Source of the DNA: Wolbachia endosymbiont (group B) of Parapoynx stratiotata
GTDB lineage: Bacteria > Pseudomonadota > Alphaproteobacteria > Rickettsiales > Anaplasmataceae
Length of the DNA stretch: 64,000 bases
Direction: 5' to 3'
Assembly (NCBI RefSeq): GCF_947250635.1
Contig: NZ_OX366335.1
Span: forward strand, 496,001 to 560,000
Made by a program: the position numbers and the translations under genes. The first letter of the stretch is position 1. Every line of letters begins with the position of its first letter. Under the pieces are notes generated by a model. The model ran no database searches, had not been told where the DNA came from, and saw only the letters and a program-made list of their open reading frames with translations. This document shows positions 37,221 to 47,300 of the stretch, in pieces.

Positions 37221-37340
37221 TTAGTATTTAATGTCTACTTCATCCATTTTAGTATTAGGACCATCAAACTTGCTACTGGTTTCCCTAATTATTTTGGCTA
37301 ATTTTGCTACCTTCACTTTAAAATTTTCACTACTTGGCAT
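37221..37340 (-). CDS. Possible 39-residue protein downstream of cifB2
   Basis: An ATG at 37340, 28 bp after the cifB2 stop, opens a 39-codon frame (MPSSENFKVKVAKLAKIIRE, then TSSKFDGPNTKMDEVDIKY). GAGGTG lies upstream at a slightly long spacing. It is basic then acidic, with no known domain. The module 1 counterpart is frameshifted, so it may be either a decaying gene or chance coding. Confidence 0.35.
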   Translation of the reverse strand: MPSSENFKVKVAKLAKIIRETSSKFDGPNTKMDEVDIKY

Positions 37341-37368
37341 TTTATAGCTGCACCTCTTATATTATAAC

Positions 37369-40300
37369 CTACCTATTGATATTACCTCCAAGCTTGGTTA
37401 CTCCTATCTCAGAAAGACAAGTTGATACTTCTGAATGGCTGTGAACTGAAGCATTACTTAAATAACTTTGAGGCTCTAAACTTATCTGCTGTTTTTTTGT
37501 ACCATCAACTTCTAATCTACCATCTCTGTTGTGTAATATCTGCTCTATTGATTGATTTAGCAGACCCTTATTAAATTGAGCTATAAACTTTTCAAATTTC
37601 TTCGGACTTAATTTACCAGCTTCTTTACCAGAACATGCTTTCTCTACATATGAGTTGAAAATCCCCGAAATCTCATCAAATTTACCACTCATGATTTTTC
37701 CTGTAACTTCTTTCTGTATTTCCACAAAATCAATATTTAATCGATGCATTGACACACCACTTTTTAATCCAGCTTGCTCTACTACTTTCTCAAATCCCTT
37801 TGTAATATTGAGTGTATATTCCTGTGCCTCTAGTGGAGATATAGACTGATCTATTGTAGAAATATACTTTTGACCTGTAACCCTTCTAATCAATAAGTCA
37901 AATAAAGTTATTGTACCATTAAAGTCAACCTGTGATAGATAGTGATCTCCCATTTCTAATATTGTATTTCTATCCTTAGGCTTAAATTTAACAGGTGCTT
38001 GCCTTTCACACATTCGTTTTAGATTTGCATTTACATAATCGACGTTGTCTCGAAAGAAACCTCCATTTTCTTGTCTTTTATCTGTACCATCAGATGGTAG
38101 TGTGGTACCTGTGAAACTACTATTACTTATCGACGCTTTGGCAAATTGCCCATCAACTTGTGATAATGAACTTGCAGTCCCCTCAGATTTAGAACTCAAT
38201 AATCTACCTACAGAGCTTTTCACCCGACTAAATAAATCATTTATCCATGAAGATGGTTTTGCGCCACTGCTTGTTGCTATCTGAGGTTGGTCTATAGCAA
38301 GGGGTTTGCGTGATAAGTTATGAGAATTGTGATCTCCATGGTGATGACGGCGTTTGCGTTCTCCTCTTCCTCCCCTGAGCTTTTTTTCTAAGTATTCCAC
38401 AATATTATTGTGCCCCTTGTCTTTCGCAATATCTAGCGGTGTTTTACCGTAATTACCTTTAGCACCAAGATTAGCATGAGCATCGACAAGAACTTTTACT
38501 ATATCAGGACTGTTGGTATCAGCACCATAATGTAAAGGTGTCCAATTGTCTTTGTCTTCAGCGTTAACATTTGCACCACGATTAAGAAGTAATTTGACTA
38601 CATCTATCCTGTAGTTTTCAACCGCTCCATGCAATGGAGTTGCTTGATATTCTCCGTTTTTAGCTTCAATATTAGCACCGTTATCAAGAAGGAGTTTAAC
38701 TAGGTTTAAATCACCGATTTCAGCAGCTGAATACAGTAGTGTATTACCGTTCTTGTCATTGGTATCAATGTTAGCACCCTGAGCAATAAGACCTTTAGCT
38801 TCATTAAAACCACCGCTTTCCACAATAGTCAACAATTTTCTATCTAATTGTACTTGCTTCAAAATTCCTGCTATATCTAGGTAACCTTTTCGAGTAGCCA
38901 AATCTAAAGATGTTTGGTTATAAATATCTCTAACTTCAATATCAGCACCTCTGCCAAGAAGGAGTTCGACTGTATTTAATTTGTTTCCTTGTATAGCTAC
39001 ATGCAATGGTGTCCAACCATTATTGGTTATATTATTAATACCGCTAATATCCTTGTCTAAAAGAAACTTAACTATCTCAAGACTACTACTGTACTGGGCA
39101 GCTACATGTAATGGTGTATTACCATACACATCTTTAGCATTAATATTAGCATTGTTATTGAAGAGAAACTCAACTACACTAAGTTTATCACGAGAAGCAG
39201 CAAAGTGTAAAAGCGTCCAACCGTACATGTCTTTAGCATTAATATTAGCCTTCTGATTAATAAGATCTTTAACTTCATTAAGACCTGCATCTTGCACTGC
39301 AGCTAACAATTTTTTATCTAATTCCGTTTGCTTTAGAAACTCTGCTACATTTGTGTCATTCTCTTGAGCAGCTAAGTCTAAAGGTGTTTTACTATCCTTA
39401 TCTTTAACACTGATATCAGCTCCTTTGTTCACAAGAAATTTTACCACATCTAAAGCATTGTAATATACAGCATAGTGTAGAGGTGTCCAATCACTACTGT
39501 CTTTAGTATTAATCATAGTTTCTTTATCTGAAAGAAATTGAAATATATCATTAAATAGACTCATATTACCATTGTAAACGGCATAGTGCACGGTAGTCCA
39601 GCTTGTTGAGAATTTATCTTTATCTGCAACGTCATCTTGATTTCTTTCAGCAGTTTTATCAAGGAAAAGATTAACTATATCCCACTTGCCATTTTTAGCA
39701 GCATATTGTAGCGGTGTATAACCGAACTTATCTTTTTCATTTATGAGAGACTTTAATCTTTCTCTTTGGCGAACTGCTTTTACTAGTTCATCAGGTTCTG
39801 AATACAAATTATCTTCAAAATTCATACTTTCAATTTTACCTATAAGAAACCTAATAGAACGCAATTTGCCTTCTTGAGCAGCAACATGAAAAAGTGTTTG
39901 GCCATCGTTATTTTTAGCTTCAATGTTAGCTTCGCACCCAGCCTTCTTTTGGCAAATCTCTGAAGCTTTATTAATCAGACCTTGTATTTCTGCTATATCA
40001 GACAAACTAAACCTGTCTAATCTCCGGATTATTATTGGTTCTAACCCTAAATCGAATTCCAATGTAGAAATCCTATAAGACTCAGAATTATTCCAATTTT
40101 TTACATTGATTACATGGTTAGATACTTCGTCGGAAAACACCAAATCTGTATTACTACTGGAAACCCTAATCTGATCTGGAGTAATATCTTTTAATATCAC
40201 TACTCCTATGCGTTCTTCATCTTGCCCCACCGAAGTTAAAGTGCCATCTTGATTATGTGTGATACTGATAGACTTAGTGAAATCTATAACATATTCTTTT

Positions 40301-42972
40301 ATAATTTTTTCATAATCATTCTTAAGTTTATCTTGATAGTCCATTATTCCATCAACCTCTTGCTGTAAACCTAAATATGGAAAAAAATTACCATTGTTCC
40401 ACAGAAGAAAATTAACATCTCTCCATTTACTTTGGTCATTATAAAAATCTTCTACTCTAATAATAAAAGGAATCTCACCTTCTCTTGTTAATAAGAGATC
40501 ATCTTCATCTTTATATTTCTCGATATCTTCAAGATTAGAATCAATCACTAAATGATCACCTTCAAAATCCTTAGGCAACAAAAACATATTCTGAGTCTGT
40601 GTGGCATGGAAAAAGGGAGATAATTTGCCACTTTCTACGGAAGAGCCAGCACATGACATTGATTGTACATAAGGAATAAAGGTTTCTCCTTTACTGTTCA
40701 TAACCATAAGGTGCCTATAGCTGTTACCCTTAAGATAATTTCTTACTTGAACATGAGTATTACTATAGTTTAAATGCAAGTTACACTGTTGAATTGAAAA
40801 CTCCTCAGGAACTTCTGGCATAACCAACATATCTAATTTTTTATCACCTGAGTTATTATCAATAATAATCTCTCTTTTCTCTGTGTTGCTATCAATAACA
40901 TACATATCACTTCCATTTCCACCTCTAGCAAACATACTCCTTTGGTCAAAATTTATTATATCTTCTCCTGAAGAACCAAATACCATATGTTGGAATGCGC
41001 TATTGCTTTGTAGTTTTGCTCTAACAACACCAAAGACTTTATAGTCCTTATTATTAATGAGTATTTCCTTGTAATGATTTTCTGCAGCATCAAAGCTATC
41101 AAGAGAATGTTCTGTATGTAACTCGAACGAGTTAATTTTTGTAATGGATGATTCTAGTTTCTCAATTTTAGGAATAATATTACTACCATTTTTATCTATC
41201 AGCATAAAATTAGGTTGATTACTGCCTTGCTTAATATAATTTTTAATATCAAGGGTATATTGATTACCTTGACCCAGCCCTATTTTTAAAGATAAAGTAT
41301 TATTAGTCGAGAAATAAGATATTTCATCACAATCATCTAGCAGATTAGTTTCCGGAAAGATTACAGTTCCCGTTCCTTTTACATCAATTTCTGAATATAA
41401 ATCTTTAGCCTCGTAATCTGTGGTTTTTATATAAAAGGTATAATCATTTTCTGCACCTGTAACTTTAGTGTATGGCGCAATAGCTACTTTTTTACAATTA
41501 TCAACTGTATCCTTCTCATTTTTGCTCAAACCTCCACCACTATTTATAAAGACGTCACGATTATCGTTTCTAGTAAGGCGCCTAGAATTATATGTACATA
41601 AAACATTATCTGTCTTATTTTGCCTTCCAATATAGCTATACCTGAAAGCATCGACATTGCTATCAACATAATCATTGATCAATCGATGAAGATTTGTTGT
41701 TAACCTTAAAAGACCGGGAGCGTTAGGTCTAAAACGATAGTCAATTTTTGCTTGTACAAAGTCGTATTCTGTTGATTGACTTAGGTCAAGTATATTAGTA
41801 GCATTACTTCCACCAATAATTTTACCCGAAAAACCTCCAGGTTTCACAAGAATAAATTTGTTAACAGTATTATTACCACCAGTTATTCCTGTGTTTCCTC
41901 TAAAAATCAAGAAGTAGTTATTTAATGTATTACTTCCAACAATGGTACCTTCATCTATGCTTTCTAAATTATAAAGAATTATTGTACCATTTTGCATTCT
42001 TCTTCTATCAGCAATAACCATTGTATTTTCACAGTGATGCACAGCTGTTGGAACTGATTTTTTAATACCTTTTTCATAAATTTCGCTAGTGACTTGTGGT
42101 AAGCAAATCATCGTAGCATTTTGAATTGGGTCAGGTATAACACGTGAAAGGTTTGTTGTATCAGCATCTGTTCTATTCATTAGAATCTTTCCATACCCTG
42201 CATGAAGAGATGGCGTGTCGCTATCCACCCCAAAACCAACTCCATAGGCAACTACATCATTAGGGCTATCACTTAAAGCTTTCCAGGCTCTTTTAGCTTG
42301 ACTATTAACCATATTATTTCTGGCTGCAAGGTGTTCCAGATCATATGGCATAGATGAAAGTAAAAGCGTATGCAAAAAGATATCGAAATTCTCACCATGA
42401 GTTGTATCATACTTCTTTTCATACTCTATAATATTGCTAATACCACTATAAACTCCATGAGTTACCATGAGTCCAAATCCAACTCCAATACCAACTCCAG
42501 GCAGACTAGCTGCTGTAAGAGCAACACCAGAAACAAATGACACACCAGAAAAGGCTATAGAAGCTATATTATCTCTTATCTCCTTTTCTCCACATGGATT
42601 ATTACTATCTTCTCTATTTTTACAGTCTACAAGGTTATTTGCTGATATGCCTATATCAATAATATCAAATATACCAGCTATAGCTCCTGCCGTGCCTTTC
42701 GCTATTTTACTTCCAAATTTTACTCCTGCAACTTGAACAACAAATTTTGTCTGCTTACCTAAAGTACCCGGTATAATCCTTCCTACAACTTTTTCAGCTG
42801 ATGTTACAACTTTTGGAGCAATTTTAACCATTACATTCTCAATTGGTTGAGACGCAAAAGACCATCCTATTCCACCTAGATTTAATCCACAATCCGTTGC
42901 TGTTCCATCCTTGCAAGATACAATAGCACCATGAATTCCTCTTATTAATTGTATTCCACCTGCAGCATTCAT
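37369..42972 (-). CDS. cifB: CifB2, C-terminal part (TcdB-like, ankyrin, latrotoxin-like), separated by IS110
   Basis: The 3' portion of the interrupted cifB2. Native frame continues upstream of the first internal ATG (42972) to the IS110 edge at 43084 (QGYERYIQNERIKDLYGD..., matching CifB1). Contents in order: a hydrophobic TcdA/TcdB-like region (VSFVSGVALTAASLPGVGIG), an RTX-like GGNGSDMYVI patch, about 14 ankyrin repeats (coding about 38380-39950), a basic stretch KRRHHHGDHNSHN, and a latrotoxin-like C-terminal domain ending LGGNINR. Compared with CifB1 it has an added segment (VDYVNANLKRMCERQ) before the C-terminal domain. Without its own start and secretion context it is unlikely to be made. 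Confidence 0.8.
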   Translation of the reverse strand: MNAAGGIQLIRGIHGAIVSCKDGTATDCGLNLGGIGWSFASQPIENVMVKIAPKVVTSAEKVVGRIIPGTLGKQTKFVVQVAGVKFGSKIAKGTAGAIAGIFDIIDIGISANNLVDCKNREDSNNPCGEKEIRDNIASIAFSGVSFVSGVALTAASLPGVGIGVGFGLMVTHGVYSGISNIIEYEKKYDTTHGENFDIFLHTLLLSSMPYDLEHLAARNNMVNSQAKRAWKALSDSPNDVVAYGVGFGVDSDTPSLHAGYGKILMNRTDADTTNLSRVIPDPIQNATMICLPQVTSEIYEKGIKKSVPTAVHHCENTMVIADRRRMQNGTIILYNLESIDEGTIVGSNTLNNYFLIFRGNTGITGGNNTVNKFILVKPGGFSGKIIGGSNATNILDLSQSTEYDFVQAKIDYRFRPNAPGLLRLTTNLHRLINDYVDSNVDAFRYSYIGRQNKTDNVLCTYNSRRLTRNDNRDVFINSGGGLSKNEKDTVDNCKKVAIAPYTKVTGAENDYTFYIKTTDYEAKDLYSEIDVKGTGTVIFPETNLLDDCDEISYFSTNNTLSLKIGLGQGNQYTLDIKNYIKQGSNQPNFMLIDKNGSNIIPKIEKLESSITKINSFELHTEHSLDSFDAAENHYKEILINNKDYKVFGVVRAKLQSNSAFQHMVFGSSGEDIINFDQRSMFARGGNGSDMYVIDSNTEKREIIIDNNSGDKKLDMLVMPEVPEEFSIQQCNLHLNYSNTHVQVRNYLKGNSYRHLMVMNSKGETFIPYVQSMSCAGSSVESGKLSPFFHATQTQNMFLLPKDFEGDHLVIDSNLEDIEKYKDEDDLLLTREGEIPFIIRVEDFYNDQSKWRDVNFLLWNNGNFFPYLGLQQEVDGIMDYQDKLKNDYEKIIKEYVIDFTKSISITHNQDGTLTSVGQDEERIGVVILKDITPDQIRVSSSNTDLVFSDEVSNHVINVKNWNNSESYRISTLEFDLGLEPIIIRRLDRFSLSDIAEIQGLINKASEICQKKAGCEANIEAKNNDGQTLFHVAAQEGKLRSIRFLIGKIESMNFEDNLYSEPDELVKAVRQRERLKSLINEKDKFGYTPLQYAAKNGKWDIVNLFLDKTAERNQDDVADKDKFSTSWTTVHYAVYNGNMSLFNDIFQFLSDKETMINTKDSSDWTPLHYAVYYNALDVVKFLVNKGADISVKDKDSKTPLDLAAQENDTNVAEFLKQTELDKKLLAAVQDAGLNEVKDLINQKANINAKDMYGWTLLHFAASRDKLSVVEFLFNNNANINAKDVYGNTPLHVAAQYSSSLEIVKFLLDKDISGINNITNNGWTPLHVAIQGNKLNTVELLLGRGADIEVRDIYNQTSLDLATRKGYLDIAGILKQVQLDRKLLTIVESGGFNEAKGLIAQGANIDTNDKNGNTLLYSAAEIGDLNLVKLLLDNGANIEAKNGEYQATPLHGAVENYRIDVVKLLLNRGANVNAEDKDNWTPLHYGADTNSPDIVKVLVDAHANLGAKGNYGKTPLDIAKDKGHNNIVEYLEKKLRGGRGERKRRHHHGDHNSHNLSRKPLAIDQPQIATSSGAKPSSWINDLFSRVKSSVGRLLSSKSEGTASSLSQVDGQFAKASISNSSFTGTTLPSDGTDKRQENGGFFRDNVDYVNANLKRMCERQAPVKFKPKDRNTILEMGDHYLSQVDFNGTITLFDLLIRRVTGQKYISTIDQSISPLEAQEYTLNITKGFEKVVEQAGLKSGVSMHRLNIDFVEIQKEVTGKIMSGKFDEISGIFNSYVEKACSGKEAGKLSPKKFEKFIAQFNKGLLNQSIEQILHNRDGRLEVDGTKKQQISLEPQSYLSNASVHSHSEVSTCLSEIGVTKLGGNINR

Positions 42973-43140
42973 TAATCTGCTTTTTAATTTCGGGTTTTTT
43001 GTTAAATCACTGTTTTGCTGTAAAACGTCACCATATAAATCCTTGATACGCTCATTCTGAATATAGCGCTCATACCCTTGGTCTTATATGTTAAAAACAA
43101 GTCTTTATAAGTATTAAGAAGTAGTAATATAAAGATGTAT

Positions 43141-43262
43141 AGAGAAGAGGAACCGTCATAGATCTTGGTCATAAGGGACCGTATTGGAGCAAGGTTCTCT
43201 TCTCTGTTTATATACTGAATAGTTCCGAACAACTGATTGAGTTTTTAGGCTCGTATATAAGG
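43141..43262 (+). ncRNA. Predicted IS110 bridge RNA
   Basis: The non-coding 5' end of the element holds an imperfect stem (AGAGAAGAGGAACC at 43141-43154 with 43193-43205) closing a loop with CTTGGTC (43164-43170) and ATTGGAG (43183-43189). These equal the left half of the target top strand and the reverse complement of its right half (CTTGGT-CT-CCAAT). A second loop contains ACAACTG (43229-43235), equal to the last 7 bases of the element before the CT core, and ATATAAG (43255-43261), the reverse complement of CTTATAT at the left end. The order target loop then donor loop, upstream of the transposase, matches IS621-type bridge RNAs. Exact transcript ends are unknown. Confidence 0.8.
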
Positions 43263-43301
43263 GTGGAAAATGCAGTATTATATTATTCTTACGGAGGAAT
43301 T

Positions 43302-44261
43302 ATGAATTCATCAAATATCATTGCTGGCATTGATGTTAGCAAAAATAAGCTAGATATCCACATTCATCCACTTGGACATTATAAAGTATTTGAAAATGAC
43401 GTTCAAGCTATTGATCAAATACTCGACTTTTTACGTTTGCATAATGTAACCAAAGTTGGACTTGAAGCAACTGGTGGGTACGAAAAATTATGTGCTTATA
43501 CTTTACTAAGCCATGGTTTCGAAGTATATGTTATTCAACCTAGATGGGTTAGAGATTATGCAAAAAGCCTTGGTATCGCTACTAAAACTGATAAAATAGA
43601 CTGCAGCATCATCTCACGTTATATCAATAATACAGATATGCGTGTTACTCCTTTAAAGGTTAGTAATATTGACAGTTTGAAGCAAAAGTTATCTCGCAGA
43701 AATCAATTAGTGGAAATGGCAAAAATACAAAAAACTCAAGCTCATCAAGTAACTGATATATCCATAATCAAACAAATGGAAGAACTACTTGCCATTTTGC
43801 AAAGTCAAATTCAAGTTTTAGAAGACGAGATGATAACATTGATTGAGCAAAGTCAAGAGCTTAAAGAAAAATACATATCAATAACTAGTATGCCAGGAGC
43901 AGGTAGAATCTTAGCTATTACTATGATCTGTTATCTACCAGAATTAGGAACTCTCCGACATAAAGAAATATCTAGCCTTTCTGGAGTTGCACCTTTTAAT
44001 CGAGATAGTGGTTTTAGTAAAGGAAAAAGATGTATTCAAGGTGGTAGATCACAGATTAGAACAGTTTTACATATGTGTGTTCTTAGTGCACAAAAGTACA
44101 ATTCTTATATAAGAATCTTCTTTGATAGGCTATACGATCAATACAAAAAACCATATAAAGTTGCTTCTACTGCTGCCATGAGAAAATTACTTATCCTTGC
44201 TAACTCTTTAATCAGAGATGGCAGGGTTTTTACTGAGGAATATAGCCCTAAAGCTGCTTAG
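43302..44261 (+). CDS. IS110-family transposase / recombinase
   Basis: A 319-residue protein with the N-terminal RuvC-like DEDD domain (IIAGIDVSKNKLDIHIH; GLEATGGYE; ATKTDKIDCSIISRY) and the C-terminal Tnp20 domain (SITSMPGAGRILAITMICYL; SSLSGVAPFNRDSG; RTVLHMCVLSA), which holds the catalytic serine in this family. The ATG 43302 is chosen for GGAGG at 43293-43297; an upstream GTG at 43263 would run through the bridge RNA region. The frame is intact, so the element may still be active. Confidence 0.9.
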   Translation: MNSSNIIAGIDVSKNKLDIHIHPLGHYKVFENDVQAIDQILDFLRLHNVTKVGLEATGGYEKLCAYTLLSHGFEVYVIQPRWVRDYAKSLGIATKTDKIDCSIISRYINNTDMRVTPLKVSNIDSLKQKLSRRNQLVEMAKIQKTQAHQVTDISIIKQMEELLAILQSQIQVLEDEMITLIEQSQELKEKYISITSMPGAGRILAITMICYLPELGTLRHKEISSLSGVAPFNRDSGFSKGKRCIQGGRSQIRTVLHMCVLSAQKYNSYIRIFFDRLYDQYKKPYKVASTAAMRKLLILANSLIRDGRVFTEEYSPKAA

Positions 44262-44361
44262 ATTGAAAATTAGTGTAGTTGTGGATAAGTGCGCTTACAC
44301 AGACTGAAAGCACTTATCCACATCCACACTTCTTAAAAGAATTCAAATCAAATACTACAAC

Positions 44362-47300
44362 TTAAATTACGTAAAATGTGTTAAAAGCATCTTTGGCTTT
44401 ATAGTCCACTAAGTAAAAATTTATTTTTAGTATTTTTCTATTGACTTTTAACACAACTGCTCCAATCACCTTATCAACTAAATATTTATAGTCACCCTCA
44501 ATATTTTTGTTTCCAATAAACTCTATTAGCTGAGCATTTTTCCCTTCATCTTGACTGCTTTTAACATAAGTTAGGAACTTTTCACTATCAATTATAACCT
44601 TACCTACATTATTTTTATCTACCCTTCCTTTACTAAACTTTTCCACATCATCCTTTGAAAATAAACATTTAATACTTCTCTTCTTTCTATTGCTTTGCTT
44701 TGCACAGCCATTAAGATTTAACTTATTCAAAGATTGTGTTGCTTCACCAGTAGGCAGCATATGAACTGAACTATGAACTACTTCAACAGGAATAAATCCT
44801 TCCTTGGTTGTCCTACTTGTTAAAATAAGTTTATTCGGATTATTAGATCCTTTATCGAAAACAACACCGATAAATTTTACCTCATCACCATCTGTAAGTG
44901 TTTTATAGGTAACACCTTCTTTGTACTCTTCATTTATTTGATCATTTGCTTCCCTCAATAAAGCTTGAGCCCCTTTACCCTGCCTTGATGCCTTAAGTTC
45001 TAACCCTATTGGAGTGTACTCCTCAGCATTTCCACCTTGAGCCACAAACTTAATACCATGAACTAGCATGTCAATACGTTCCCCTCTACCAGTTTGAAAC
45101 TCAGTTAAAACTAATGCTCTAGTTTCTGGTGATTCCTGTAATTTTAAGTCACTATAATAACTAAACACTCCATTCAATATTCCCTGGAAATGAGCTTCTT
45201 TATTAACGAGACTCTTAAAAGGAAAGATTCCTTCTCCAATTTTTTCTAATAATCTACTATATCCTCTTATTGATAAGGATTGGATATCTAGTGCTTTATC
45301 AAATGTTTCTTTTAACTCATTAGGATAAGTAACTTCTTTAAAAGTACCTTGAAATCTATTATCTCCGTTGTTGTACTCTTGTAAAGAATTGTATTTTTCA
45401 GCCCAAATAGTAAGATATCTTTTAAAATCTGACTTGTATCTAGTATCAAAATTAAGACTTAATTCGATTATTTCCCTATTCCCTATTTCTCTATTTAATC
45501 TATCAAGAGGAAGAACTTCATTCAGCCCGTTCAAAACATCTTTTCTGTTAGCTTCAACAATATTCATCACATAAACCAACTTCTCTGTATTTTCTGGGAT
45601 GAGCACCATTGTTACAACTGCATGGCTTGCATCAAGGTTAGCTGACAGTCTTTCTCTGGCTCTTTGAGCTGCCGGACGTCCAAGCCTACGAAGATTAGGA
45701 TGCACTTCAGTAGGTATATTGTCTCCATAGATAAAAATATACTTTTTTAAACTTGTTCCTGAATCTTCACTTAATAATAATGATTGCCCTAGTAAAAACC
45801 TACTAAAATAATGATTATCTCCCTTCTCTGATGTACCAGGAAACGTATGATAAATACGTTCCATATTATCTTTTATCTGTTCTTTTAATTCTCTTTTACC
45901 AATCTCTTGCGTATCCCAATCATCAGAGGATTTTAACATATCTTGAAAAAGAGGAATTATTTCTTCTCCACGATTTGATACTTTAATATCAGAGATAGGA
46001 GACGGATTATCAAGGTTGACACCAACATATAAAATGTTATCTGCAGTAGTTAAAACTCGCTGAACATTTGGTTGGAAACCTTGTGCATACCTTTCTGCTT
46101 GCTGCAAAGCCTTATCTGGAGTAGCATTAGAACCTGCTCCCGCTTTTAATTCAATAATAATGGGAATAGAATCCAATGCACGATCAGGACCACGAGCCAG
46201 CAAGATAATATCTGCATAACCCCTTCCTGCAAATTGCTCTGGGTAAACTCTAAGATTATACCTATAGTGGAAATTCATGAAAACGCCTACCATAAATCCA
46301 TGATGTGCTGCTTCACGTGCACTATTATCATAGACTACTGATCCTACATACTCAGAATGAACGTTATTAATTTTTTCAAGAACTTTTTTTAAAGACCTGC
46401 TAACTGTTTGCGCATCAGAATCAGATAGCTTCGCTATATCACCTTCCGGATTATTCCATATTCCTTTTTCTATTTCATAAAATTCCTTGCTAGTAGCAGA
46501 ATCAAGTATCTCTTTAGCTTCCATATTAACAAAAATATCACCCTTTCCTTTATAGATCTGTACTAATCTAGATTTTATTCTATCTTGAATTTCATTCTTA
46601 ATATTTAGGATCTCATTCTCAACATCCCGATCTCTAATCTTACTCCTATCTATATTCTTTCTTAATATGTTCTCCAACTCATTAACAGTAAACTGATGGC
46701 CACGCTTACCTTCTGAAATGGAAAATAAATCTATATTATTAATAGCATCTTCAGCATTTCCAATTTGACCATTTTTAACAATAGCTACTTTTAAAGTTTT
46801 TGAAGTATCAAAACTAAAATAAATCTTTTTAATATTTAACTTTTCTGCAATTTTTATATCTGGCAAAGTAGAAAAGCTCCCTAGGAAGAAGTGTGTAAAA
46901 AATCCTGCTTTTTCTACAGAGTGTAAATAAGATGGAATCTGATCCACAAATGACTGAAATCTCGGTTCAAAAGATTTAAAATCCTCATCTTGCTGGCTTA
47001 TACCAACTTCTTTACTTGCTTCCTCTATCAATAACTGTATTAACTCAAAGTCTTGTGGTCTTACTTTACCCATGACTCTTTTTAAGCCTTTTGCAAGCTC
47101 TTTATCATTATCAATAATATTCCTTTCAAGACCAAAATTATAATGGTTTCGTTTACCTGGTGCACCAACATGAAATAACTGTATTTGAGTATTTCCATTA
47201 CCATATTGAGTTTCAACCTCACCAGAAACACTAATCGTTGCGCTAAGCATTCCACTCATTGCTCTTATTTCAGGTTCACCTCCCCAAGTATCAGGGTTCC

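Larger units (their letters stand above)
43085..44461 (+). mobile_element. IS110-family element inserted in cifB2
   Basis: 1377 bp counting one CT core. The host sequence reads CCTTGGTCT before the element and CTCCAATCACC after it, so CT is present at both joints (43083-43084 and 44460-44461). There are no terminal inverted repeats, as usual for IS110. The single gene is a DEDD-type transposase and the 5' non-coding end carries a structured RNA region. Precise removal leaves one CT and joins cifB2 in frame (9039 bases). Confidence 0.92.

Noticed and set aside
43263..43301. Upstream GTG start for the IS110 transposase
   Set aside because: It lacks a ribosome-binding site and would place coding sequence against the donor loop of the bridge RNA; ATG 43302 has GGAGG.
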